From NCBI RefSeq assembly GCF_028389875.1, contig NC_084665.1, positions 96,639,435 to 96,703,434 on the forward strand: a DNA stretch of 64,000 bases, in the 5' to 3' direction. The DNA comes from Rhea pennata. Lineage: Eukaryota; Chordata; Aves; Rheiformes; Rheidae. The first letter of the stretch is position 1. Each line of letters begins with the position of its first letter. The position numbers and the translations under genes are program-made. The notes under the pieces were generated by a model that saw only the letters and a list, made by a program, of their open reading frames with translations, had not been told where the DNA came from and ran no database searches. Of this stretch, positions 50,317 to 61,860 are shown piece by piece.

Positions 50317-52170
50317 CCATGGTGTTCAGCTTCTCATACACCTCAAACAGCACCTGGGGAGGAAGACAGCACATGCTAATGCTGATATCGAGGTGTGCGA
50401 AGGAGGCATGGCTAACCAGCATGCCAAATGAAGCAGGTAACTGGAGTTCCTGTTTCAGGCTTTCATTCACTGGGCACTAACATTGTTTCTCTCCCCAGTC
50501 CAGCTACTAATTTTGACAAAATCTTAGGAAGATCTCTGTGGTCTCTACATTTCTTCACAATGGACAGCTAATGAAAAGCTATCAAACAAGATTTTCTTGG
50601 GGGAAATAAATAATCTTTTCTTGACTTTAATAAAAATTGTCTGTAATACAGTACACATGCTTACTTCACAGGCTTCATATACTACTGCCTTTTAAAGTAG
50701 TAATGGTCACTAAATAATAAGGTTTTTGTTGTTTATAGAATGACATAAACTCAACTTTACAAAATACCTAAACTAGCAGTTGCTTTTGTTTCAAGTATAC
50801 ACATATTTCTTTTTTTCCCTTTCCACAAACATTGTACATGAAGGAAATATGAGTCATGACTGCACAACATCTAAGAACAAAGTAGTCATTATTCCTCAAA
50901 TAGCAAATTGATTTAAAAGCAGTGATGAATGTCACAAAATTTTCGCTGAAGTGCCTGCTAAAAATGATGAATAAAATAATTTTTCTGCGATTTAAGAAGA
51001 GTTAGGGAAATTCAGCTTTTCAAAGTTCATTGGAAAGATGAGAATTCTTAAGTTAAATCTCATCCATTAAATATTTTAATACTGCGTGGGGCCATTTTGA
51101 AACACTTCAATCACCTTTTTAAAGTAAGTGAATATTAGTCCAGCTGCTGTAGCCAGGTAGCATATTCACAGAATGAAGGCTCAGGATAAGCATCTGAGCA
51201 CTGCATAAGTTGTTCTTTACCTGGGCTCTGACTTGACAGAAAGGCTCTCTCCTATTCTAGCTAGAAAATACTAGACAAGCTTAAACAAATATTGTTCAGC
51301 TTGTTCCCAGACTGAACAGGCTGAAAAATTACTGCAGGCGGTGTTCACTCCAATTCTTTTCTAAATAACAGCAGATGCAACTCTTCCTGGATATTTAACC
51401 TATTAGAAAACAAAAATCTCCTTAGTAATGGATTTCAGGAGATTTGGGGCTATCAGTGGGACAATTACTGTTTTCGAGCATCTCCTACCCATGCTGCAGT
51501 GACAGTTGTTCACATTAACACTTGGTTCAAATCCTCTAAAACAGGTTCTCAGAGTATTTGTAACCTGTCTGGAGCACATATTTATATGTCAGCAGCAGAC
51601 ACTGAAGCAGAGCGTGAAGAAACTTGGTTCTCTGAACAGAAAATATCTTTAATCCAGACTTGCAAGGTTTGCTTTTTCTAGTTCTTCTTCACTTCTCTAA
51701 TAAGGTCATCAACTACCTCTTAAGAACTTAACTGAAATGAGTAATATGTTACTAACATACCATCACTGTTTATTGAAAAAGTATACATAATATATATTTT
51801 TATATATACATATGTTTAAACATACTGTCCTACATGGTGTCAGATACTGGTCTATAATTCTACCACAGGATTCTGACTACAGTCAGAAAATCATAGAACA
51901 TTTTCTCTTTAAAGAGAAGTGATGTAACTACCTTTTATACTTATCCAGAATGAAAATACAGATAAAATATACAATGTTATAATACTGCCTGAATAAGCGA
52001 TCAACCGGCAGCAATGGTTCAAAGTGGTATGAACCAATCCAGGTATTCAAATGGAGTTTTAGCTTCATAATTCAATACACTAGAGCTTGCCAATGGCACT
52101 CCTACACCCTTCAGGTTCTGAATGACAGGTCCCTTCGCCTCCCCCGGTGAGAGGACGAGACCCCACCATA

Positions 52171-52190
52171 CCCATGCTCATAGGCATGGG
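52171..52190. repeat. 7-bp inverted repeat in a GC-rich patch
   Basis: CCCATGC and GCATGGG with a 6-nt loop. The patch (about 52090-52340) has higher GC than its surroundings. No exon of RIMS2 was found in it, and no repeat family was recognised. Confidence 0.5.
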
Positions 52191-52993
52191 CATTCATTGC
52201 TTTGCTTCCCTGGAGGAGGTGGCATTTTGCTATTCCCAGCAGAATAGCCAGTGGTGAAAACTGGAGGGGAAAGAATCACAGAGGCCTCATTTTGTGGGGG
52301 CCTACTTCCTACTTTGATTAGACATGGGTAAGTCCTTTCCACTAGGGCTCAGACTAAATTTCAGTGACTATTTCTGTGGTGCAGATGATGCCTCATGTTC
52401 AAAGCATTTGGTAGTCATTTTGTTCCCATTTTGACCCATGGAGTTCTTATCAGTTCTGTAACTCTGAATTTATGAATCACTACCTTTCCAATAAAGAGGG
52501 AGAAAATTGCAAATACTTCTGTTGACCTGTATTTTGTTGGCATACGAATTTATAGAACATTATTATTTACAGCAATAAAGATTAAGGGACAGCAAAATCT
52601 GGCATGGAATTAAAGAAATATTTGTTCATTACACTACTGACTATACTGAATTTCAAGTGTTTGTAAATATAATAGAGACTAATGCTAAGCTATTTTTATG
52701 ACAAACCTTGCTTTTCTGTGCAATGAAGCTCCTATTGTTGATGCGCTAATCTTACATTTATTAATCTTGCATTTTCTAATGAGAGTTTAGGAGTTGAGTG
52801 ATATCCACCATATGAGAAATAAGAGCTGATAATTCAATAAACAGGAAGAAAATCCTATTTTTTCATGTATTAAGTTCCTAATTCAAGGGTTGTAAATACT
52901 TTCTGATTAATTGGTAAATGATTTTTTTGAAGAACTACATTCATCTAAGTTTTTCATTCTTTGTGAAAAATAGAGGGACTTAGAAATTCACCT

Positions 52994-53014
52994 AAAAAAA
53001 AGGGGGGGGGGGGG
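52994..53014. repeat. A8-G13 homopolymer junction
   Basis: Eight A then thirteen G, followed by ATTGGGG. Such a G run can form G-quadruplexes and is error-prone in sequencing. Confidence 0.9.
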
Positions 53015-53856
53015 ATTGGGGAATGTGGAATTCAGATTAACCTTGTGCTTGTTCTTACCATACAAATATCAAGTGCTGCTTTCCTTGACTTAATTAAATA
53101 AGTTCTAGTACGAACAAAACAGCTATTAGTTTTCTAGACCAGAGCTTAAAGGGATAGGACTAGAATTCTGAATGTCAAATCCTTCAGCTATCCACTTCTC
53201 ATAACTAAGTAAACAGGGGAAAAGATTAAGCTTCCTTTGCATCCATCTAATCTCTGAGCTAGTTTATACTTTGTCATTAATTCTGACAGTTCCAAAAGAT
53301 CTGGCATTTAAAATTCAGTTGCCTTACACCATCTGATTGGATATATTTAGAACACAACATTTTTCCATTGCATTACTGGCTACCACTTGGAGAAATAGCT
53401 CTTTGCTCAAACTGTTACCTTTGTCAATACATTTAGAGTTTAATTTATGAAGCAAAAGACCTGCATGAATTCATATATTTCCTTTTGCATTTAACTTTTC
53501 TGATAATGGTATACCTAAAATCTTATTCTATTCTACAGGATTTGCTGGCATTATTGATGCATTAATTTATATATAGACATAGATTTTTGCAGGCCTCTGG
53601 CCAAAATTGATATATTGTTATGTTATGAATTCAATTCAAATCAAGTTATCACTATATGATATATAAATAAATTGAGTTTTCAATAACAGGGCAACTGAGA
53701 CTATCATCTCTATTAATATTCTCTATTTCTAAATCAACTACTTCATCTACATTTTTCTTTAAAATTATTGCAGCATCTTTAGCAAGCCTTTCAATGACTT
53801 TTTCAGCAAAAATATTTGATGTTATTTTTAATTATTGGCACAGTAACATCATTAAT

Positions 53857-53922
53857 GTGTATATTAACAACGGTTATACACAACCATTTGTGTATATTAA
53901 CAATGGTTATACACAACCATTT
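53857..53922. repeat. 33-bp tandem duplication
   Basis: Two adjacent 33-bp copies (53857-53889 and 53890-53922) differ by a single base (AACAACGG against AACAATGG). The 33-bp length keeps frame, so plus 53794-53982 reads the same 11-residue word (VYINNGYTQPF) twice. That frame has no other support as a gene. Confidence 0.95.
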
Positions 53923-56538
53923 GTATATATTTTGTACATCTTTTTTATGGACAGAACTTGTATTTCAAAAATACTAGAATGAGAGCATGTATTTGTATTT
54001 AAATGTTAGCTCATCCTAAACAGATTATGTTCACTGACAGCTCCCTCTTTTTTACCAGGGGTCATTTTCAGTTTTCAAACTGCTGATTCTGTGTACTTCT
54101 GGGCCATGCACGATATGTTAAGACAAATGAATCAAGTCACCAGCAGTTGTTTCTCAGTGCAAATGTTCTAACTTTGTTCCAAATGTTTTACTGGCATCTT
54201 ACAAATTCTTTGCTTATTAGTAGAATTAAAAAGGCTTACATGAAAATTATATGTATGTAGAGGATATTATATATCAATTTTATCTTTTCCTGCTAAAGCA
54301 AATATTTTTATCTGGATCTGCTATACATGTTGCAACAAGCTTAACATTTCAAAGTAGTCAAGCTTCAAAAATATTTAATACTAAAAAAGAATTTTCTTTC
54401 ATCGAAGTAAACCACTAGAGCAAACCTCCCTCTGACCTGGCAGGAGAGGAACTGGAGCTGTCCTTCAGCACCGCGCTCAGGTTCTGCCCCCCATCACAGT
54501 GCATCCCCTGGGACTAAACTGCTTGTTTGACCAAGGTGGGGGGAGACGGAAGCTATTTTTTTCTGCATTAATCTATGCAGTTGAAATGGAGCTTCTCTAA
54601 AATGATATCAGTACTACACAAGGCAAAATGAAAGCTATATTTATATTTCAGCAGTCAGTGCTGTGTAAGAAAAGAGCACTTTTAGTTTTGTCAGTTATTG
54701 CATATACCTGAAAGTTTACTTCACTGTGGGAATGAACTATTATGATAAAAACACTTACTGAAAGAGTAGTAAGAGCTAGAAGCTTCCATAATTAACCCTG
54801 AGGTAAATTCCATAAAATAAACACAGTAAAAGAACAGTATGGGTTATACTTGCTTAAAATATGCACTGTAGTGTACACAACTATATAAAACAGAAACAAA
54901 GCCAGTCAATTATACATATTAAATCAATGTATAGCTGTCTGAATATAAATACCTATCATATATATTCAGAATGCACAAAAAGATACTGCAAAAATAATAT
55001 GAATTAAAAATATAGTATATAGTTATTAGTTTAGCATTTCTCACTATATCAGTACATAGTATATATCACCTGAAAAACAAAGGTAGCACGACACAGGAAG
55101 TTAGAACAAACTTTATCCATAAACTCACCTATATAATATCTGGAGTATATCCTTTTAGAGAAAAAAATCTTAAATGATTAACCATTGCTAAAATTATAAT
55201 ATTTCCTTCATTCTCTTAGACTCACTGATGAATTATAAAGAAATACTTTAGGTGTTTATGCTCATGATCACTCATTTTTACTCCATCCGTTCTTCCAATA
55301 AAGCAAGCCATGAGTAAATAAATAATCCCTTGTATTCCTTGCAGTACAGATGATATTTTAACATAAGTTCTTTTCACACAGCTGCAGTTACTTGAATCTT
55401 TAGACAGAATCTCTGGCCTCGCCAGCATGAGCCAGTAAGCTTCCTGTCTCTTCTGCTGAATGCAGACTCACGAACTACTTCATAGCCCCTTTGGCACCCT
55501 TTTGCAATGAGGCAACTCATGAATACTAATAACCTTCTAAACATTTAATAGTTGTGGACCAAAGGGAAGATGAGCACTCCTTTATAATGAGGAACATTAC
55601 AGTTCTAAAAATAAACTAAATCTTGTTATTAGTAGCATATCATGTTTAAATAATAAATCCAAACTTTAAATTACCTATCGACAAATTGGTCTGTCAGTCG
55701 CAGAATATTTAGCTACATTGCATTTGCTGTAAGATTAATGACAGTACAATTTATGATATTTCATAAATTAATTGAAACATGGTACTTTACAAACCAAAGG
55801 ACAAACACACCTTATTAAAATTCTCTCTAGCAAGTCAAGGGATTTTTTTATGCCACAAGGAGGTTAGTTCAATGAAATAATAATTTTGTACAGTCTGAAC
55901 AGTCTGCACTTTGTACAATTGCAGTTACATATTGAACTAGCATGCACATTGATTACGCATCAAATCCATGATATAGCTATTAGAATCTGAAAGTACTTGC
56001 TTCTCCTGGAAAGTCACCAAATACAGTCCTAAATACAGCCACTCTTGTAGATCGTACCTGTTTACAATTTCTGTATATTGTCAAGAAGTGCCTTCCAGGA
56101 ACACAGATATTTCACCTGGATTTTCGAAATCCCTGCCCCATTGTGTTCAATGGGAAAACTCTCACTTATGTTAGGACTATGGAAACTTTCCCCACAGATG
56201 TATCCTATGGGAGTGTAACTGGTTAACAGTTAACTGGTTAATAAGATCAGCTTATTTCTAGGTTAGAATGCAGCATCAGAATCAGTTGTTTGAAAATGCC
56301 TTTCTCGGTAATACACTAACCAGTGAACTGTGCAAATTTCACAGCTCTGATAGACTTGTTAAAACTAATGTTTCTCAATGAAATGGAGGAATAATAATTC
56401 AGAAAGTAATTCCAAAATTAACAAAAATGAGCAAATTGTAGCTATTTTGCAAGACTATTTTTGCAAGTTATTTTTTATTCTTTGAAACAAGCATTGAAAT
56501 TGTCTGTTCATGTAGGAGTGTCTTAACCATGGCTGTGA

Positions 56539-56552
56539 GGGTGTGCACACCC
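56539..56552. repeat. 14-bp perfect palindrome inside CCATGG arms
   Basis: GGGTGTGCACACCC, flanked by ACCATGG on the left and overlapping CCATGGT on the right. Alternative hairpins are possible. No protein site is assigned. Confidence 0.6.
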
Positions 56553-57125
56553 ATGGTACCACTGACCTTAGGCCAACTAAGCATACAAATAATAAATGGA
56601 AACCAACAGAAAAGCAGCAGAAAAGCAGGGATTCTACACAGGGTTAAGTACTGCTAATGCTGACACTAACAGGCCAATGAAATCAAGGTGCAAACAGATC
56701 AATTGACTCAAACTAGACTGCAGATAGCCATATACATATTTTTATATCTATATGAAGAATGTATGTATTGTGGTGTGTGGGATGCATGTGTGCGCCTAAT
56801 ACAAAAATGTGTTGGTTTTCAGTCAATTAGCAAACATATAATGCAATTTATTAGAACATTAATAATAGCTATCAGAAGCTAGAATTCAGATTCTAGTTGC
56901 TGATCCCACAGATAAATTATTTGGTAAGAAAAATGTGCTGTTTTGCTGTTTCCATATTGCCTACATAAAGGAACCCTCAATGAATGTTCTGGCACTAAAC
57001 TGAAATCCCAACTAGAGAGTTCAGGAGTTCCTGAGAGGAAAGTTAGGTCTTGGAAGAAAGGCCAATAAGCCGGCTCTCGCTGCCAGGTAATATTAAAAGA
57101 TATCTCGAAAGACAAGCTGAATGCC

Positions 57126-57159
57126 ATTTAGTTATCTATGCAATTTAGTTATCTATCCA
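57126..57159. repeat. 17-bp tandem duplication
   Basis: ATTTAGTTATCTATGCA is followed directly by ATTTAGTTATCTATCC. It is a short local duplication. Confidence 0.8.
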
Positions 57160-57949
57160 AATACTTCACATATACATAACTGATGACGTAACTCAACTAA
57201 TGAATTACACTGATCAAAACTAACAAAGCAATAGCCATAATAAATTACCTGAAAACAAATCAGGGGCAGAAATATGCTCAGATCAACAATTTCCTGAATA
57301 ATTGGTTACCAAATAAAATCGCACTCAGAAAGCATTCTCTCTGTGGACAGTGAGTGAACAAAAATAAAATTCACTAAATCAGGACACTGGCTGGTAAGAC
57401 ATTTCAGAGAAAAATGTTTGAAACTTTTATTGCAATGTTCAGAATAAATTTATGCTCACTATTAAAATGGAGGAAAGTTTCTTCAGTATCAAGAGATCCG
57501 AAATAATCAGTTTTTCTTTCTTTTTAAAACTTTAAGCAACAGCATATTATTCTCCCTGTTATAATATGCTATACCACTTTTCCCTCTCTAACGCATGAGG
57601 TATTGAAGTACCTGTGACCTCACTGCTCTTCTTTTAAGAAGGCTATGCCTTTGCTATCACGTATATTATTCTCTGTTCCTTAACAAAAAGCAAACTGTAG
57701 CAATAACTGTGCAGAAAATAATAACAAAATAAGGAATGCGGTAGGACAATTGGAAAGGCAAAAGGAAACAGTAGAAGGACAAGACTAATGGACAACAAAT
57801 AAAGGATATTTTAATAAGATAAACAGAACCAAGATGAAGGTAAAGCAGGTGAGAATACTTTGATGTCACAAGCCATGGCAAAAGCTGGTTTCCCATATTT
57901 CCTCATTCTAAAAATGACACGAACTGCCTTTAAAAAATGTTCTTATACT

Positions 57950-58345
57950 GAAAGGCTATGCATTATATTTTATCATAATCAACTGCAATAATTAAATGAA
58001 AAACCAATTAAAATAAAAAATATTTTTCAGTCTTTCCAATGATTAAGAAAGGCAGCTGGTAATGTGACAGTTTCTTTGAAAGAGGAAGCATAATTAGATA
58101 ATTAAAAATACACAAGCAGCGCCTCATACTAGATTTTCCATGTGCAGATGTTCTGAAGGGATTAAAGGCTTCCTCTCCCTCTTTCCCTCCCTGACAGACA
58201 CATAAAGCAGTTTATAATAATGAGAGATTTTAAAAAATCATTATCTTTAGATAATGAATATTTAGAACATTAATTGCTCTGGCTTCACCTTGGTTTTATG
58301 CATAAATGACCTTCGAACCAGATGTTTCCAACTGTAATTAACTGT
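57950..58345. promoter_or_regulatory. TAATTA-rich block, candidate conserved noncoding element
   Basis: It contains CAATAATTAAATG and CCAATTAAAA (about 57985-58015), a TAATTAGATAATTA pair (58091-58104), an 8-bp hairpin (TCATTATC/GATAATGA, 58238-58257), the palindrome TTTATGCATAAA (58295-58306) and TAATTA at 58335. TAATTA is the core homeodomain site and TATGCATA resembles POU sites. The AT-rich background raises chance matches, so regulatory function is inference only. Confidence 0.25.
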
Positions 58346-58994
58346 TTAGGGGGTAGAAAGGATACATTACTATACTTTTAGATAGTTTAGCTTAACTATT
58401 TTTATGTGACTTACCTCCATGTCCATCATTTGGAATAATTAATCTCCATACACGTTGAACATTTTTGTCTCTTTAATGAAATTGAGAAATATGGTAGCTA
58501 ATGAAACAATTTTGATGTCTGTTTTTGAGCTGCAGTGATTTGTGGATAATCATAAACAAAACAGGATTGCTGATTTACTTCAGATAATACGGTGGATCCT
58601 TACATTGTACAGATATTAGAGATCGTAGAGATTTTAAGTCCAAAATACAGGTGAATTATCCTGTTGCTTGCTTAGCTGATAGCAACATCTATCATTCAAG
58701 TTTATCCGAAAATATGGTCAATTAATTATAACTTTGACAAATATCAACAATTTGGGCAGGATCTTTTTGTGCTTGGTTTCATCTATTTATTCTAGCTGAA
58801 ATATAGTGAAAAAAATGTCTGGTCATTTTGAAGCAGCTAAGAACCACCCCCTGCTACTGTACAGCAGCATAATAAACAAATAAAGTACTTGTGGCAGTGC
58901 ATGACTGAAAGATGCCGGGGAGGTGGCCCTTCTATCAGGAACACATTGACAGTTCTTTTGAATAACTACGGAAACTTATTAAATTAACATACTT

Positions 58995-59031
58995 CAAAAC
59001 AAAACAAAACAAAATAAAACAAAACAAAAAC
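58995..59031. repeat. (AAAAC)n simple repeat
   Basis: About seven AAAAC units with one AAAAT variant. Confidence 0.95.
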
Positions 59032-59255
59032 CTCTCAGATGTTCAGACACTTGGAAGAGATTAACAGTTAAAATATCAGAAGAGTTTTTATTACATACCC
59101 ATATCGCACTCACTCACAGTTCCTATTGCTAATCAGATTGTACATTCCCTGAACATTACAATTTCAGCTCAAGGATAGAGATAGAAAGTCAATATTTTCC
59201 AGTAATTGCTTCTCTTGACTACTGTGCATTTGGGAAACTTGGCAGAAGCTGGCCT

Positions 59256-59292
59256 ATCAAAGATGCAAAAAAAAATTTGCATCTTCTTTGAT
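59256..59292. repeat. Imperfect 14-bp hairpin with 3-nt bulge
   Basis: ATCAAAGATGCAAA (59256-59269) faces TTTGCATCTTCTTTGAT (59276-59292). All 14 left-arm bases pair, with a 3-nt insertion in the right arm. The loop is A-rich. Confidence 0.75.
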
Positions 59293-59599
59293 GGAAATCA
59301 GACAAAACTCAAGACAAAGTCACCTGATTAGAGTGCAAAAGAGAATGGAGTTGGACAATAACCTCTGGAAGGAAGGAAACTGATACATGGTGAGACCGAA
59401 GTAAGGGAGGAATAAGAAAAATTGGTAATACATTTTTTTCACAGCTTCTTTTAGAGACAAAAGAAGAATCTTTGAGACTGAATACGAGCCTTTCCTCTAT
59501 ATCATCACGTATTTTTATTATTTTATGACCCTGTCACGAGATGATTAAAGTATCTTTTGTAGATAGAAGAGAGACACTGAGGGATCAGTACTAAAAGGG

Positions 59600-60170
59600 C
59601 TCCTAATTCTAGATGCTCAGTTTAAGTTAACTGAATTTCCAGTGAGCGTATTATACAGTATCTAGCCCTCTGTATGTGCCAACCAGTTGCATGACTTCAG
59701 CTTCAACAGTGACTGACTACAAACTGGATGTCAAAGTCTCTGGTAGGACACTTGGGGGAACAAAACAACCTATGCAAGCATGTAGCAGCAGCCTCCAAGA
59801 GGACAAACCTGAGACAACATCAGCTACCCCAAGGGTATTAACAGAACTGTTCAGTTCTCGGTCGCTAAATAACACAGCCTTGAGAGCGGACTGGAGCCAG
59901 TTTCTGGGTATAACAACGAGAACTGAGAACATATATGTAAAATTATATACGATGAAAACTCAGAGGAGGTAATAAGAAACTACAAAAAACAGTGCCAGCT
60001 CCTGCAAGTACAGAACTACAGAGGAACAGAAGGAGAGGAATTGGTCTAGTGTGACCGGACCCCACGCAAGGCACTGTACCTGCCCAGTGCTGCTGCTTAT
60101 CTGCAGCAAGGCCCCTCACCTCTGTACCAAAAGCATGCTGCTTTTTTCACATGCTCTTGCTGGCTTAAGT
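59600..60170. other. GC-richer intronic stretch with 98-codon frame, no gene supported
   Basis: Plus frame 59676-59972 (98 residues, Ser/Thr-rich) and its antisense 59932-59717 both stay open. No signal peptide, domain or splice partner is visible. A decayed repeat is the simplest reading. Confidence 0.25.
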
Positions 60171-60971
60171 AAACTAGAATCTTAAAGAACCAGGTGTGTA
60201 TATGTGTTTTCTGCTGCAAATTTCCACATGATGAGGGGTTTGAATGCACAGCATGAAGCCAGTGATCACTGATGAATACTTGTTTGAAGTGACATGTCCA
60301 TCATCACATAAAAGCTCTGGGACAAAAGCCTGGAGAGATTCTAGTTTCCCAGAGCAAAAATTAGCTAGCTGAGTCAACAATTCCCCCCTCTTTCACTAAA
60401 CATGTTCTAGCTTCTGTAACAAAGAGAATTAGAGCTTTAAACATGACAATCTCCTCACATGCACAGTCTTCATTCATCCCTGGGATAGACCCATACTGTG
60501 CACTGATGGATAAAATGTCTGCAGAGAAATGTGACAAGATAATTAATTATGTCTACACACAAAAAGGCCAGCTTTGCACATACATTTGAATTCAATGCTT
60601 TATGTCATTAAAACAGTCACATGAAAACAGAATGGACACGTAAGCACTGATGGAATATTTTAGTCATGTATTCAAGCAACAATCCTGCTGTCTTCCAGTC
60701 ACTTTCTCATTATATATTTTTTTAAAAAAATGTATGCCAGTCTAATAGCCATAGGATGCTTCTTAAAGAGTGATCAACTGTAAAAACTTATCAATTAAAA
60801 AATACAGTTTTTCGTTCTGTTTCCAGGTGAAGTATTGCAGACTCAGGGGTTTTGGTGATTTTACATTTATCCTGACAGCTCTTTAAGTCAATTTGCTGGT
60901 TATTCTTCTGTTTCTGGTCATTATTGGTTTCAGTCAGTGCACTGAATTGCTTAGTCAATCAAACTTTGTTA

Positions 60972-60996
60972 CAGTTATAATTTTCAGTTATAATTT
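60972..60996. repeat. 13-bp tandem duplication beside CR1 fragment
   Basis: CAGTTATAATTTT is followed by CAGTTATAATTT. It ends exactly where recognisable CR1 sequence begins. Confidence 0.8.
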
Positions 60997-60997
60997 C

Positions 60998-61338
60998 CAT
61001 GAGCCAGCAATGTGCCCTTGTGGCCAAGAAAGCCAATGGTCTCCTGGGGTGCATTAGGAAGAGTGTTGCCAGCAGGTCGAGGGAGGTGATCCTGCCCCTC
61101 TACTCAGCCCTGGGGAGGCCTCATCTCGAGTCCTGTGTCCAATTCTGGGCTCCTCAGTACGAGAGAGACATGGAGCTAAAGGAGAGAGGCCAGCGTAGGG
61201 CTATAAGGATGGTCAGAGTGCTGGAGCATCTGCCCTATGAGGAACGGCTGTGAGAGCTGGGCCTCTTCAGCCTGGGGAAGAGAAGACTGAGGGGGGATCT
61301 TCTCAATGTGTACACGTACCTTAAGAAGCGGGGCGGAA
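60998..61338 (+). mobile_element. CR1 LINE internal fragment (reverse-transcriptase 3' part)
   Basis: The plus frame reads [40 protein letters not shown] and [11 protein letters not shown], then a TGA, then ELGLFSLGKRRLRGDLLNVY. These are the standard C-terminal words of the CR1 reverse transcriptase. The TGA sits where CR1 normally has CGA (ERL-R-ELGLF), a CpG-decay stop. The copy is cut on both sides: sequence after about 61338 no longer resembles CR1 and the CR1 3' end with its octamers is absent. It is a dead fragment. Confidence 0.93.
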
Positions 61339-61860
61339 TCAGAACACTGGGATCATAAGTTTCCTATAAATAAAGTACCTCTGAAGTCCAAAGCCATACA
61401 GCTGCCCTTACTAGCACCGTGCCCAACCGCAGGAGCCGTGAAAGGCAGGATGCCTGGCCTGGGCATGGCAAGTTGCTGACACAAATTCATATATTGGGGT
61501 AAGGCTGTTACATAGGAGCAGCTGCGGGTACACTATGTTATTATACCATGCAGGCACCCTAAAAAAGGAAGCAATCTGCAAACTACAGAGACCTACTTAA
61601 GGCCACTATGACAGCAAACCCAGGGGAATATCCGGATGCTGGGATATGTACAGGCAATACGCAGCACGATGGTACCCCAGTGTCAGAGTGGGAAAAATCC
61701 CTTCCTTCTGCTCCATCTATTTCTGTTTTTCATTTCTTATGTTCTGCTGAGGGAAGCTGTCCTTCTGCAGTTCAGACATCATACTCCCCTCAGCTATATT
61801 CTTTTAATTTTCTTAACAAATTCTGACCAGTTTGCAATGTGATAGCTTCTTTCCTGCTAA
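61339..61860. other. GC-richer sequence after the CR1 fragment, unrecognised
   Basis: It begins abruptly where CR1 homology stops, with an AATAAA at about 61369, then CpG-containing words (CCCAACCGCAGGAGCCGTGA). It may be another insertion that replaced or interrupted the CR1 3' end. The plus frames 61608-61826 and 61636-61842 overlap in different phases and are not supported. Confidence 0.25.

Noticed and set aside
54420..54550. GC-rich patch tested as a possible upstream RIMS2 exon
   Set aside because: The minus-strand translation is interrupted by stops and does not resemble the RIM linker.
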